40,147 nt of DNA from an uncultured Candidatus Saccharibacteria bacterium (GTDB lineage: Bacteria; Patescibacteriota; Saccharimonadia; Saccharimonadales; Saccharimonadaceae), in the NCBI GenBank assembly GCA_938036625.1, contig CALHQH010000007.1:1-40147 (forward strand), given 5' to 3'. This document shows, piece by piece, positions 25,323 to 33,661 of the stretch (the first letter of the stretch is position 1; the number at the start of each line of letters is the position of its first letter). A model generated the notes under the pieces. That model was not told where the DNA came from, made no database searches, and was given only the letters and a program-made list of their open reading frames with translations. Both the position numbers and the translations under genes were made by a program.

Positions 25323-25793
25323 CTACCGTGTCATAAATGCTGCCATAATCGCTGCCGCGAGAGCATCTGCACAGTCGTCTGGCTTAGGTACCGTCTGAAG
25401 ACCTAGTTGGAGCCGCACCATCTCTTGCACTTGCTTTTTGTCTGCTTTGCCATAGCCAGTGATTGTCTGCTTGATCTGGAGTGGTGTATATTCCTCAATC
25501 CGCAGACCCGCTCGCTGACCGGTCAGTAGCGCTACGCCACGTGCTTCGGCTACGCTCATAGCGGTAGTTATATTACGAGTAAAAAAAAGCTTCTCGATCG
25601 CCATCATCGTGGGCTGTGTCTCTGCAATAATACTCGTAAGGCCATCGAATATCTCACTAAGGCGCTCTGGTATTGGAGTGTGTGCTGGCGTTGTAATAAC
25701 ACCCGCCGTGACGAGTCGCGTTGCGCCACCATGAGCGTCAATGACGCCAAAGCCAAGGATACCAGTGCCAGGGTCTATACCAATGATTCGCAT
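25323..25793 (-). CDS. ruvC: Holliday junction resolvase RuvC
   Basis: A dimeric endonuclease that cuts Holliday junctions. The 156 residues show the four acidic catalytic positions of the family: IGIDPGTG (Asp7), AIEKLFF, and DDCADALAAA (two Asp near the C-terminus), plus the DNA-binding IKQTITGYGKADKKQVQ region. Length is normal. TATACT lies exactly 6 nt before the ATG and there is no Shine-Dalgarno, so it is probably leaderless. It is upstream of the PBP-ruvA unit on the same strand, 156 nt away. Confidence 0.96.
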   Translation of the reverse strand: MRIIGIDPGTGILGFGVIDAHGGATRLVTAGVITTPAHTPIPERLSEIFDGLTSIIAETQPTMMAIEKLFFTRNITTAMSVAEARGVALLTGQRAGLRIEEYTPLQIKQTITGYGKADKKQVQEMVRLQLGLQTVPKPDDCADALAAAIMAAFMTR

Positions 25794-25799
25794 GATGCT

Positions 25800-25805
25800 A
25801 GTATA
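25800..25805 (-). promoter_or_regulatory. Leaderless -10 of ruvC
   Basis: Minus-strand TATACT, six bases, ATG at 25793. The preceding bases are AGC, so it is not a TG-extended box. Confidence 0.7.
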
Positions 25806-25857
25806 GCTGAATCTGAGAGCTTCTGCTATATACCGCTATGGTATAGCTAATGAGACT

Positions 25858-27645
25858 CTAACCTTTGCGCATCATCCGGCGTAGCCACTGGCCAATCTCA
25901 CTGCGCCATTCCCAGCCAGCATAGCCCACCGCCACAATGGCTACCCCACCAATCATCCACCAGATGATCTCTGTCTGCCCATTATTACTACCCGGCTCAA
26001 CAGCGTAGCCTGCAGCTGGTGTTTTGCTATTCTTGCTCGTCGATTTGCGGCAGCGATTGGTCGATGGATTACGCTCCCAGCCTGGCTTGCAGGGCGTCAG
26101 CTGGCGACTATTTGCTGCGCCAAGCTTTTTGCAGCGGCCAGTCGCTGGGTTGCGATAGTACCCTGCTTTACATATAGCAGCTGGTGCCTTACCGCCAGCG
26201 AGCGCTCGGCAGCGCCCTGTGGCAGGATTGCGATACTGCCCCGCCTTGCACACAGCCAATTGCTGGCCAGTGGCAGATACTGCGCGGCAACGGCCCGTCG
26301 TGGGGTTACGCTCTTGGCCTGGTTTGCAGATAGTTAGCTTTTGAGCATGAGAAGTGCTGCGCGCCACCTTTGCATTGCCGACTGTTTGTTTTGACTGTTT
26401 CTCGCCACTATTGATTTTCCGACAACGATTTGTTGCTGGGTTGCGTTCTTGGCCAGCGGGGCACGGTTTACCCGATGGCTGATGAGGCGAAGCTGGTGTA
26501 TCAGTGATGATATTATCCGTTTGATCGGGGCTTGGCGTTGTCCATTGCCATGCACCAGTTTGCGAATTATATGCCCAAGACTTACCCTGGTGCGCAGCCT
26601 GCCCTGCACCATTATATGCATCAATGCGCGGCGAAAAGCTCACCAAGCCATGCTGGTCCTCAAACCACAGTGTGCCATTACGCAATATTGCGAGCTCCGC
26701 ACCATTTGCCTGAGCACGAATCGTCAACACCTGGCCTGATGCAATCACCCCCGCAAGAGATGAGGTGTTTCGCACCGTGCTATTGCTACCAGGTGTACCA
26801 CTGCGCAAACGGTAGGCAGCAAGGTCGATTGGCTGGTCGCCAGTGTTCTTGACCTTAACGTATTTTTGGCAATTATCTGGTGCTGCGTCGCAGGTATGTG
26901 GATGAGGCAAGACCTCGAGAATTTGCAATGATGGCTCACCTGGCGTCTCGTACGGCGCAGCTACCTCAGCTTCACCAGATCGTGCTCGAAAGTCTTTAGT
27001 AAATACCCCGGTTCGTGCCGCTGCTGTCCAGTGGGCACGCTCCCAGACAAGTGCACCCGCGAGCTCATCTACGGCTGCATTTGCTTTATCAATAGTCGCA
27101 CCCGATCGCTCCAGCGCCACATCATACCGTGTGATTTGCTCACCATCTGGCACGCTTGGGCAACCCTGGAGCTGCGCGCCATCCGCCGGGGCTACTGCTG
27201 GATGATAATACCGCACCGACGACTGTGGTGGTGCATATCCTTGTAGATTGACGCGACACATGTAATCGGTGTGGTTTGTGCTAACACTGACAACAAGTGT
27301 GACATCACTAAGCGGTACAAACTGACGCGCAGTATTATGCAGCTCGACTGCACTCACCGTGCGCCGGTCTGTCGTGTGGAGCGCCCCAATCATCAGCGCA
27401 TCATGCTCAGTATGGGCGGCAAGACGCACTACAGGCTGAGCTCTTGTAGGCCCATCGCTAGCTGCATCATCACGCGCCACTATACGCCCAAATAAAAAAT
27501 CGCCGATGGTGGCGACTGGGGCGGGAAAATAAGCAGTGGAAGAATCAGCACCAAGCGCAGAAGCTCCGGCTATTCCTGGTATCATCATGGTAACGGCAAG
27601 CCCACACGCAACAATTCGCCGGGCATAATTCCGCATAGTTTGCAT
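25858..27645 (-). CDS. Secreted protein with lamin-tail-like domain and Cys repeats
   Basis: 595 residues. The signal peptide (basic MRNYARR, hydrophobic core, AGASA cleavage area near residue 30) leads to an N-terminal domain of about 200 residues, a lamin-tail-like domain (about 235-350, with LEVLPHP, YVKVKNTGDQPIDLAAYRLR), five copies of a short Cys motif (CxxGxxRNPxTxRC[RK]), and a C-terminal membrane segment with an Arg-rich end. It would be anchored outside the cell. No LPXTG is present. The start at 27645 is set by GAGGAGG upstream and the signal peptide; 21 further codons upstream are unlikely. Function unknown; adhesion or wall binding is plausible. Confidence 0.85.
   Translation of the reverse strand: MQTMRNYARRIVACGLAVTMMIPGIAGASALGADSSTAYFPAPVATIGDFLFGRIVARDDAASDGPTRAQPVVRLAAHTEHDALMIGALHTTDRRTVSAVELHNTARQFVPLSDVTLVVSVSTNHTDYMCRVNLQGYAPPQSSVRYYHPAVAPADGAQLQGCPSVPDGEQITRYDVALERSGATIDKANAAVDELAGALVWERAHWTAAARTGVFTKDFRARSGEAEVAAPYETPGEPSLQILEVLPHPHTCDAAPDNCQKYVKVKNTGDQPIDLAAYRLRSGTPGSNSTVRNTSSLAGVIASGQVLTIRAQANGAELAILRNGTLWFEDQHGLVSFSPRIDAYNGAGQAAHQGKSWAYNSQTGAWQWTTPSPDQTDNIITDTPASPHQPSGKPCPAGQERNPATNRCRKINSGEKQSKQTVGNAKVARSTSHAQKLTICKPGQERNPTTGRCRAVSATGQQLAVCKAGQYRNPATGRCRALAGGKAPAAICKAGYYRNPATGRCKKLGAANSRQLTPCKPGWERNPSTNRCRKSTSKNSKTPAAGYAVEPGSNNGQTEIIWWMIGGVAIVAVGYAGWEWRSEIGQWLRRMMRKG
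26043..26466 (-). repeat. Five-copy Cys motif array in the secreted protein
   Basis: The encoded units are CPAGQERNPATNRC, CKPGQERNPTTGRC, CKAGQYRNPATGRC, CKAGYYRNPATGRC and CKPGWERNPSTNRC. Four units are evenly spaced by Ala/Gly/Gln-rich linkers; the first is separated from the second by a longer linker. Confidence 0.9.
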
Positions 27646-27667
27646 TTTGTTTTTCCTCCTCGCCACG

Positions 27668-27696
27668 ATTATGCGCAAAGTAACTCTCTTGGTCAA
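27668..27696 (-). promoter_or_regulatory. Promoter of the secreted repeat protein
   Basis: Minus-strand TTGACC (27691-27696), a 17-nt spacer and CATAAT (27668-27673). The predicted start near 27661 gives a 16-nt leader containing GAGGAGG. Confidence 0.7.
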
Positions 27697-27864
27697 GCAC
27701 AAGCACATTGTTTTGTTGATTGTGCAAATTAGTACAGTGGTCGGACTTTATTCTCTACCGCACAATAATAGCGAGAAATAGGAATTAAGATTTTATAATG
27801 CGGATCTTTAGGCTTTCAAACAGATACAACAAAAAACAGGCTATCTCGCCTGCTAATTGATCAA

Positions 27865-27941
27865 TGGAGGGCCCAGTGAGGCTCGAACTCACGACACCCT
27901 GCTTAAAAGGCAGGTGCTCTAACCTGCTGAGCTATGGGCCC
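27865..27941 (-). tRNA. tRNA-Lys (anticodon TTT), CCA encoded
   Basis: A full cloverleaf folds on the minus strand. The acceptor GGGCCCA pairs with TGGGCCC, the D arm is GCTC/GAGC, the anticodon arm is CCTGC/GCAGG around loop CTTTTAA, and the T arm is GTGAG/CTCAC with TTCGAGC. The 3' CCA is encoded. The discriminator base 73 is T, which is unusual for lysine tRNA (normally A). Confidence 0.95.
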
Positions 27942-27953
27942 GTAGACTCTGCG

Positions 27954-27983
27954 AGTATAGCACTGGTCGTGGTGGACTGTCAA
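27954..27983 (-). promoter_or_regulatory. Promoter of tRNA-Lys
   Basis: A consensus -35 TTGACA (27978-27983), an 18-nt spacer and TGCTATACT as extended -10 (TATACT at 27954-27959). The predicted start lies about 6 nt before the tRNA 5' end. It is the strongest promoter seen in the window. Confidence 0.88.
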
Positions 27984-28243
27984 GCGGGGCAAGCACAAAC
28001 TCTGCTCATCATTGTTCTAATCCCATACTGTTTATAGCAAAAACCATCTCTCTTCTGTTAGAGATTATATCTCACTGTCTTAGCTGGCAAAATATAACAT
28101 CTATTACCAAGTCTAATGAATTCGAAAATTCCAACATAAGAAAACAAATACATAAAAATTCTAGCCTCCTTGACAAACCCTATAGAAAGCAGAGTAAACA
28201 GCATGAAATTGACAGAAAGGCCACGCGATTCAGATGCAATAAA
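27984..28243. other. AT-rich intergenic region, no gene called
   Basis: About 260 bases between the tRNA and comEC promoters. A 66-codon minus-strand frame with hydrophobic residues is present, but it has no start signals, so it is not called. Confidence 0.5.
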
Positions 28244-28272
28244 TTGACGCACCGACAACGCAATGGTTTAAT
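28244..28272 (+). promoter_or_regulatory. Promoter of comEC
   Basis: TTGACG (28244-28249), a 17-nt spacer and TTTAAT (28267-28272) with TG one base upstream of it. The predicted start lies 2 nt before the ATG, so the mRNA is nearly leaderless. Confidence 0.65.
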
Positions 28273-28280
28273 GATAATCA

Positions 28281-29723
28281 ATGACGTGGTGGCAACGGCG
28301 AATTCACCCAACGTGGCAGCTCACACTGTGCTGCAGTGGCATCGTTGGTGGAGTGGCACTAGCCCAGTGGTGGCCGTACGCTGCGTGGTGGTGGCTTATT
28401 GTAGCCGGCGGCGGCATTGCCTGTGCACTGCGTCAAAGCCGGCGGTGGTGCCTTATTATCATATTAATTGCTGGGCTTATGGTTGGCCTGGTACACGGTG
28501 GGAGTGACCAGCAGCAACAGCGTTCTTACGCTGCATTATTTGGGCACGTAGCGACTATCACTGGGCAAGTGCAGGATGACCCTGATACAAATCAACACAA
28601 TCAACTCGTCGTGAGGCTGAGTACTATTCGCCTCAATGGCCGCTCGCTACCCGGCACCGTGTGGGTGAGTCTGCACGGCAACCCCGCAGTCCACCGCAGC
28701 GACTGGCTGGTTGTGCGAGGCAAGCTCAAGCCTGGCTTTGGCAACTTCGCTGCCGTTGTGCAGCGTGTTCATGTGGAGCACATTGTTCAGCCGCAACCTG
28801 GTGATGTCGCTCTGCAGATGCGTGATTGGTTTGCTGAGCATATTCGCCACGCAATTCACGAGCCAGCGGCTAGCCTTGGCAGTGGCTATGTCCTCGGCCA
28901 AAAGCGCGCCCTGCCACATGATATCCAAGAAGCAATGCGCGCTACCGGCCTCACTCACATCGTGGTGGCGAGTGGATATAATCTCACAACCCTCGTCCGT
29001 CTCGCTCGGCGCTTGTTTGCTAAAGTGTCGCGCTATCTTGCGGTGCTTACCAGTGCAAGCCTCGTCCTTGGCTTTGTTGCTATTACTGGGCTAAGCCCAA
29101 GCATGACGCGCGCTGGCTTGGTAGCTGGGCTCAGCATTTGGGCTTGGGCGTATGGTCGTGCGTTTCACCCCATTACACTGCTAGCAGTAGCAAGTGCTGC
29201 TACCGTACTATGGAACCCAAGCTATGTCTGGGGAGATATTGGCTGGCAGCTAAGCTTTGCGTCCTTTGCTGGAGTGATGATCCTTGCACCGCTGTTGCAG
29301 CGCTATTTCTTTGGCCCAGTAGAGCCATCAATCGGCCGCCAAGTCTTGGGCGAGACAATTTCTGCACAGCTTGCCACACTGCCAATTAGCCTCGCAGCAT
29401 TTGGGCAATTATCGCTCGTGGCGCTGCCAGCCAATCTACTCATTGTGCCGTGGGTGCCGTTGGCGATGCTCCTCACGTGCATTGCTGGGGTTGGAGCGCT
29501 TGTGTGGCCAACAGCAGCGACAGTGTTTGGCGCACCAGCACAATGGTTGCTTGATGCCATGCTGTGGGTCGTCCAGCAATGTGCCGCCTTCCCATGGGCG
29601 CAGCTCGATTTTACACTGCCCTGGTGGGGTGTGGCATTGTGGTATGGTGGGCTCATTGGCCTCTGCTGGTGGCTCTGGCGAGCAACTGGCTATTCACTGC
29701 GCGATGCCTCACTCGTAGAATAA
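28281..29723 (+). CDS. comEC: ComEC/Rec2 family DNA channel, membrane domains only
   Basis: The inner-membrane channel for single-stranded DNA in natural transformation. The 480 residues have N-terminal membrane helices, an OB-like DUF4131 region (about 80-180), and the competence domain with LGSGYVLGQKRALPHDIQEAMRATGLTHIVVASGYNL and about eight membrane helices to the C-terminus. The usual C-terminal metallo-beta-lactamase nuclease domain is absent; the protein ends after the last helix. Together with pilin, PilB/C/M/N/O and RecA this indicates DNA uptake ability. Confidence 0.93.
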   Translation: MTWWQRRIHPTWQLTLCCSGIVGGVALAQWWPYAAWWWLIVAGGGIACALRQSRRWCLIIILIAGLMVGLVHGGSDQQQQRSYAALFGHVATITGQVQDDPDTNQHNQLVVRLSTIRLNGRSLPGTVWVSLHGNPAVHRSDWLVVRGKLKPGFGNFAAVVQRVHVEHIVQPQPGDVALQMRDWFAEHIRHAIHEPAASLGSGYVLGQKRALPHDIQEAMRATGLTHIVVASGYNLTTLVRLARRLFAKVSRYLAVLTSASLVLGFVAITGLSPSMTRAGLVAGLSIWAWAYGRAFHPITLLAVASAATVLWNPSYVWGDIGWQLSFASFAGVMILAPLLQRYFFGPVEPSIGRQVLGETISAQLATLPISLAAFGQLSLVALPANLLIVPWVPLAMLLTCIAGVGALVWPTAATVFGAPAQWLLDAMLWVVQQCAAFPWAQLDFTLPWWGVALWYGGLIGLCWWLWRATGYSLRDASLVE

Positions 29724-29736
29724 CAACTGCTCAATA

Positions 29737-29745
29737 TGCTACAAT
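29737..29745 (+). promoter_or_regulatory. Extended -10 promoter of yebC-family gene
   Basis: TGCTACAAT. The predicted start near 29752 gives a leader of about 25 nt with AAGGAG before the ATG. Confidence 0.7.
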
Positions 29746-29776
29746 GAGTGAAAGATAGAACAATCAAGGAGAACCT

Positions 29777-30481
29777 ATGTCTGGACACAGTAAATGGGCC
29801 ACGACCCATCGCCAAAAGGCCGTGGTTGATGCAAAGCGCGGCGCAGCCTTTACCAAGCTTGGCAATATGATTGCCATTGCAGCCCGTGGTGGCACCGATC
29901 CAACAACCAACTCAAGCCTCGCATTAGCCATCGAGAAGGCTCGGGCAGCCAACATGCCCAACGCCAATATCCAGCGGGCAATTGATCGCATTAATGATAA
30001 AAATGCGGCCGCACTCGAAGAGGCAGTCTATGAGGGCTACGGCCCAGGTGGTGTTGGCATCATTATCGAGACAGCAACTGACAACAAGAATCGCACCTAC
30101 CCAGAGGTCCGCACTGCTCTAACCAAGAATGGCGGCACTATGGCAGATAGCGGCAGTGTGATGTTTCAATTTGCACGCAAGGGCGTGATCCGCGTGGCAG
30201 CCAGTGGTGAAGAAGCACTCCTCACCGTGCTAGACGCTGGGGCTGAGGACGCAGCAGAAGAAGATGGTGGTCTCACCGTCTATACCGACAAAAAGGAGCT
30301 CGCCAAAGTTCGCGAAGCTTTGCTTGCAGCTGGTATGACCGTTGAAGATACAGAGCTCCAGTATGTGCCTAACAACACTGTTGCCATTGAGGACGACGAA
30401 ACCGCCCGCAAGCTTACCAAAATCATCGACGCACTCGAGGCACTCGATGATGTGACAAACGTTGCGACAAACGCCGCATAG
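29777..30481 (+). CDS. YebC/PmpR family protein
   Basis: 234 residues starting MSGHSKWATTHRQK, the family hallmark, with AFTKLGNMIAIAAR, NMPNANIQRAIDR and YEGYGPGGVGIIIE. Members were described as DNA-binding regulators; some are now linked to relief of ribosome stalling at proline runs. The sequence cannot tell which applies. AAGGAG supports the start. It lies 53 nt after comEC with its own promoter and ends at a hairpin terminator. Confidence 0.95.
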   Translation: MSGHSKWATTHRQKAVVDAKRGAAFTKLGNMIAIAARGGTDPTTNSSLALAIEKARAANMPNANIQRAIDRINDKNAAALEEAVYEGYGPGGVGIIIETATDNKNRTYPEVRTALTKNGGTMADSGSVMFQFARKGVIRVAASGEEALLTVLDAGAEDAAEEDGGLTVYTDKKELAKVREALLAAGMTVEDTELQYVPNNTVAIEDDETARKLTKIIDALEALDDVTNVATNAA

Positions 30482-30531
30482 TCATACTGTTGAATAACGC
30501 TTAGCTATTTGCGTGTGTACATAGCTATATC

Positions 30532-30560
30532 ACGGCCCTCAGCTCGAGGGTCGTTTTATA
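30532..30560 (+). terminator. Terminator after yebC-family gene
   Basis: A 9-bp stem with one G-U pair (ACGGCCCTC with GAGGGTCGT), a 5-nt loop and a following TTTTATA tract. Confidence 0.8.
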
Positions 30561-30615
30561 TAGCAGACAGAGAATGAATTGCAAGCCCAAGACTTACGCT
30601 CAGATAGTAAAATTT

Positions 30616-31098
30616 CTACTTTTTCTTGTGTGGTTTTGTGCCCTTTGTGCAAGCCACGAGCGTGTCAACAAGAGCAAGTGCAAACCCTATCGTAACAGCC
30701 ACTGCATGAGACCTATCCAGCGCTGCCACAACCGTCTTACTTGTCTCATCAATTGGCACGAAGCTACTCAGCGCACCAAACAGCACATACACTGCCATAA
30801 CGCCAAAGATCAGTGAGCCACCAATACGCCACCAGCGCTGGCTCACCACCGAGCCACAACACACCAATGCCACGGCTGGTAGCACCGTCAGCACAATCGT
30901 CACCATCGCAAGCAAAGCAGATCGGTCAATACCTATGCCAACCCCAGCAGCATACGGCATAACATCTGCCGCCCACAGCTGCGTCACTACCATACCGACC
31001 GCCAGGCCCATGACTGGTAGCCCAAAATGCCGCTTCGCTATATATACCAAACCAGCCAAAACCACAGCCGTACCAACAAGTAATCCAAGCAATATCAT
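30616..31098 (-). CDS. Small multi-pass membrane protein, unknown
   Basis: 160 residues with about five membrane helices (about 2-20, 28-50, 62-85, 90-112, 130-148) and a lysine-rich cytoplasmic end (KKK). No family recognised. The start is supported by TGATATAAT exactly 6 nt before the ATG, giving a leaderless transcript. It is downstream of the ATP-grasp cassette but separated from it by 68 nt and its own promoter. Confidence 0.75.
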   Translation of the reverse strand: MILLGLLVGTAVVLAGLVYIAKRHFGLPVMGLAVGMVVTQLWAADVMPYAAGVGIGIDRSALLAMVTIVLTVLPAVALVCCGSVVSQRWWRIGGSLIFGVMAVYVLFGALSSFVPIDETSKTVVAALDRSHAVAVTIGFALALVDTLVACTKGTKPHKKK

Positions 31099-31104
31099 AC
31101 CATC

Positions 31105-31113
31105 ATTATATCA
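31105..31113 (-). promoter_or_regulatory. Leaderless extended -10 of the small membrane protein gene
   Basis: Minus-strand TGATATAAT, six bases, ATG at 31098. The predicted start is the A of ATG. Confidence 0.72.
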
Positions 31114-31166
31114 TGACGCTGCTTCGATATAAGCGTTATGAGAGACGCCACAATACGTTTGGGTAT

Positions 31167-32084
31167 TTATGCCCCAACGCGATCCTTCTTGTGCTGCCGC
31201 TTGGCATTGCGCTCAATATATTCGATGATAGGCTTGGCCACATTGCGCCGCGTAATTTTCTCTATTCCAAAGCCTGGGCTCGCATTGACCTCAAGCACCA
31301 GCGGCCCACGGCTCGAGCGCATAAAGTCAACACCTGCCACTGTCAAACCCATTGCCTTAGCCGCTCGCAAACACATACGGCGCTCAGTATCCGTCAAGCG
31401 GATCGGCGTTCCTTCGCCTCCTTTGTGGAGATTAGAGCGAAAGTCGTCATCTAGGCTCTGGCGCTTCATACTCGCCACGACCCGGCTTCCCACCACAAAG
31501 GCGCGGATATCCACCCCAGCCGACTCACGGATAAATTCTTGCAAAAGGATATTTGTCCCATCCTCGTTGGTGAGGTACAATGCCTGAAGCACCGACTTTG
31601 CCGCCTTCTTCGTCTCCGCAAGAACCACACCATTGCCATGCGTCCCACGAGCGAGCTTGATGATAACGGGCGTGCCACCAAGCTCGTTGAGCAGGTCATC
31701 TATATCGGCTGAATTGCGGCTAAACACTGTCTTAGGAATAGCTACTCCACCCCGGGCTAGCAGCTGCGTCGAGCGCAATTTATCGCGTGCCCGCGTAATC
31801 GCAATCGAGCGATTAACAAAAAGCGTGCGTGGGTACGCCATTTCTAATTGGCGCGCTACTGCTGTGCCATAGCGAGTCATATAGCTTGCAATGCGCGGGA
31901 TTATTGCATCATACTGATCGATTGCTTCACCATCATACATCACCGTTGGGTTCTTCTCATCAATCGTCACATAACATTTGCGGTATTTAATCACTCTCAC
32001 ACTATGTCCACGCCTCTCCGCCTCTTCCTTGAGGCGAAGCGTTGAGTAGTTCACATTGCCGTTGCTGAGTATTGCGATTTTCAC
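31167..32084 (-). CDS. RimK-like ATP-grasp amidoligase
   Basis: An ATP-dependent carboxylate-amine ligase of the RimK/LysX type, which adds glutamate or another amino acid to a protein, peptide or small molecule. The 305 residues have an N-terminal pre-ATP-grasp fold (MKIAILSNGNVNYSTLRLKEEAE), the nucleotide loop KLARGTHGNGVVLAE, the strand LLQEFI, and an intact metal site EVNASPGFGIEKIT. RimK itself adds Glu to ribosomal protein S6; the target here is unknown. The start is GTG with GAGG 6 nt upstream. It is the last gene of the four-gene cassette, 54 nt after the fusion protein, and its composition is closer to the chromosome average than its upstream neighbours. Confidence 0.9.
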   Translation of the reverse strand: MKIAILSNGNVNYSTLRLKEEAERRGHSVRVIKYRKCYVTIDEKNPTVMYDGEAIDQYDAIIPRIASYMTRYGTAVARQLEMAYPRTLFVNRSIAITRARDKLRSTQLLARGGVAIPKTVFSRNSADIDDLLNELGGTPVIIKLARGTHGNGVVLAETKKAAKSVLQALYLTNEDGTNILLQEFIRESAGVDIRAFVVGSRVVASMKRQSLDDDFRSNLHKGGEGTPIRLTDTERRMCLRAAKAMGLTVAGVDFMRSSRGPLVLEVNASPGFGIEKITRRNVAKPIIEYIERNAKRQHKKDRVGA

Positions 32085-32138
32085 TCCATACCTCGTACTA
32101 TTATTTTATCGATTTTGCTTATTATAAGCTCTGTGTCT

Positions 32139-33647
32139 CTATTGTAGTCCATTTTGGCGTAGTTCTTGACGATTACTACTTTCAGCCTTCTTATCAATAT
32201 CACCCTCTGCAACATGAACGATGAATTTATTACGCAAAATATTTCTTCCAATCAGCATTGGGTAGATCTGCCCCGATCTGTCTGCTAGTGTAACTTTTGC
32301 TTTCACTCGCCTTCCTGCCAAACTTACATTAATGACAACTTGATACCGCAATTCCTCATAACCATTCGAACTCCGAACAGAGCGCATGGAATACTCAGAA
32401 AAATGCAACTCCTCACCAGTATACACTGGGGATCCTTCACCAAATAGTTTGCAATAGAGGCCTGTCTTATTAACTCGAATATCACTTGCCCATATAGACG
32501 AGACTGTTGCCCCCGTATCTATCCGAGCTTTAAATTTTTCATTAATAAAATCAGGCAAAGCAACCTTTTCAACTCGGCCAATCATGACTATCTTTTTGCC
32601 GATAGGATGCGCCGTTTTTTCAATAGCATGAAATAGTTTTCGTGCAACATTCCGAGGTTTGCCTTCTGTTGGAAATTGGTGCATTCGTATCCCTGGAGAT
32701 GCCTTCACTCTTACGACATAGCTATCATTTCCATCGCCGCTAATGTTATCCGTTACAATATCAATGCCAGCAATACCAAGAAAACACGCTGATGCTGCTT
32801 GAATTGCTATAGTTTTGAGTTCATCAGACACATAACTCGTGACATCAACTGCTTCACCTCCCCTGCTCAGATTCAATGTATCTAAAACCTCAACAACAGA
32901 ACCTTTCTCGGGAACGTATTGCAAAAAGTGAATACCTTTATGTCTCGACACATCTTCAATGTTTATTTTTGCTACTAAACTAGCGTGTCTGTTGCCATGC
33001 TTTGAGCAATTATTATTTTTTTTACTTATCAAGGTTCGTATTGTTGACACTCCATCTCCAACAACATATGGTGGTCGACGATATGCTACTGCAATGACTT
33101 TTTTATTTAACACTAAGAAGCGATATTCTTGCCCAAAAACTATTTGCTGAACAATTATATCAGGTTGTCCACCACTATTCTGATATACACGGTGTATTGC
33201 ACGAAGCAAACCTTCTTCATCACCAGTGTTAATAAGAACATTATTACTGTAGTTTGCTGTAGCAGATTTGACAACAAGACGCTCATGGGACTCTAGCATT
33301 TTTCGAAGTGTATCGTCAATTACCACGTCTTCGGGTCTATTTATTTTCAATGGATATGTATCTGGTATTTGTATATGCGATTGGTGTAGTATGTTATTCG
33401 TCCAGATCTTATCCTCATTCACCTGAACTGCATATGAAGGGTTTAGTGCAGTATTAAGATTATAAAAGTAAAGCTCTTTGCCGTCTTTTTCACAGCGCAC
33501 CACATGTGATATTGCTAAACGACCTGGAACTGTTGTGACCTGGTACCCTTTTCGGAGCGCCTCCTTCATTAGTAATCGAGAAGTAATGCCATACCGTGAC
33601 AGGTCCGCTTTTTTGATACTATTCTTGCTTTCTTGCTCCATATTCAT
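32139..33647 (-). CDS. ATP-grasp domain fused to retropepsin-like protease domain
   Basis: 502 residues in two parts. The N-terminal part (about 1-350) is an ATP-grasp domain like those of cyanophycin synthetase and GshAB: LVVKSATANYSNNVLIN, IVQQIVFGQEYRFLVLNKKVIAV, GIAGIDIVTD, and ASPGIRMHQFPTEGKPRNVA. At the metal site the expected E-x-N is R313-V-K315. The C-terminal part (about 355-490) is a retropepsin-like domain of the PF05618/RimB type: ARIDTGATVSS with Asp377, and TLADRSGQIYPMLIGRNIL. Thus a ligase-like module and a protease-like module share one chain. It lies 14 nt after the upstream ATP-grasp gene. No Shine-Dalgarno is visible. Codon use is AT-rich. Confidence 0.88.
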   Translation of the reverse strand: MNMEQESKNSIKKADLSRYGITSRLLMKEALRKGYQVTTVPGRLAISHVVRCEKDGKELYFYNLNTALNPSYAVQVNEDKIWTNNILHQSHIQIPDTYPLKINRPEDVVIDDTLRKMLESHERLVVKSATANYSNNVLINTGDEEGLLRAIHRVYQNSGGQPDIIVQQIVFGQEYRFLVLNKKVIAVAYRRPPYVVGDGVSTIRTLISKKNNNCSKHGNRHASLVAKINIEDVSRHKGIHFLQYVPEKGSVVEVLDTLNLSRGGEAVDVTSYVSDELKTIAIQAASACFLGIAGIDIVTDNISGDGNDSYVVRVKASPGIRMHQFPTEGKPRNVARKLFHAIEKTAHPIGKKIVMIGRVEKVALPDFINEKFKARIDTGATVSSIWASDIRVNKTGLYCKLFGEGSPVYTGEELHFSEYSMRSVRSSNGYEELRYQVVINVSLAGRRVKAKVTLADRSGQIYPMLIGRNILRNKFIVHVAEGDIDKKAESSNRQELRQNGLQ

Positions 33648-33661
33648 AGCGATACATTTAT

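Noticed and set aside
28058..28258. 66-codon hydrophobic minus-strand frame
   Set aside because: No ribosome binding site, no -10 at the leaderless distance and no family pattern; it lies in AT-rich intergenic DNA.
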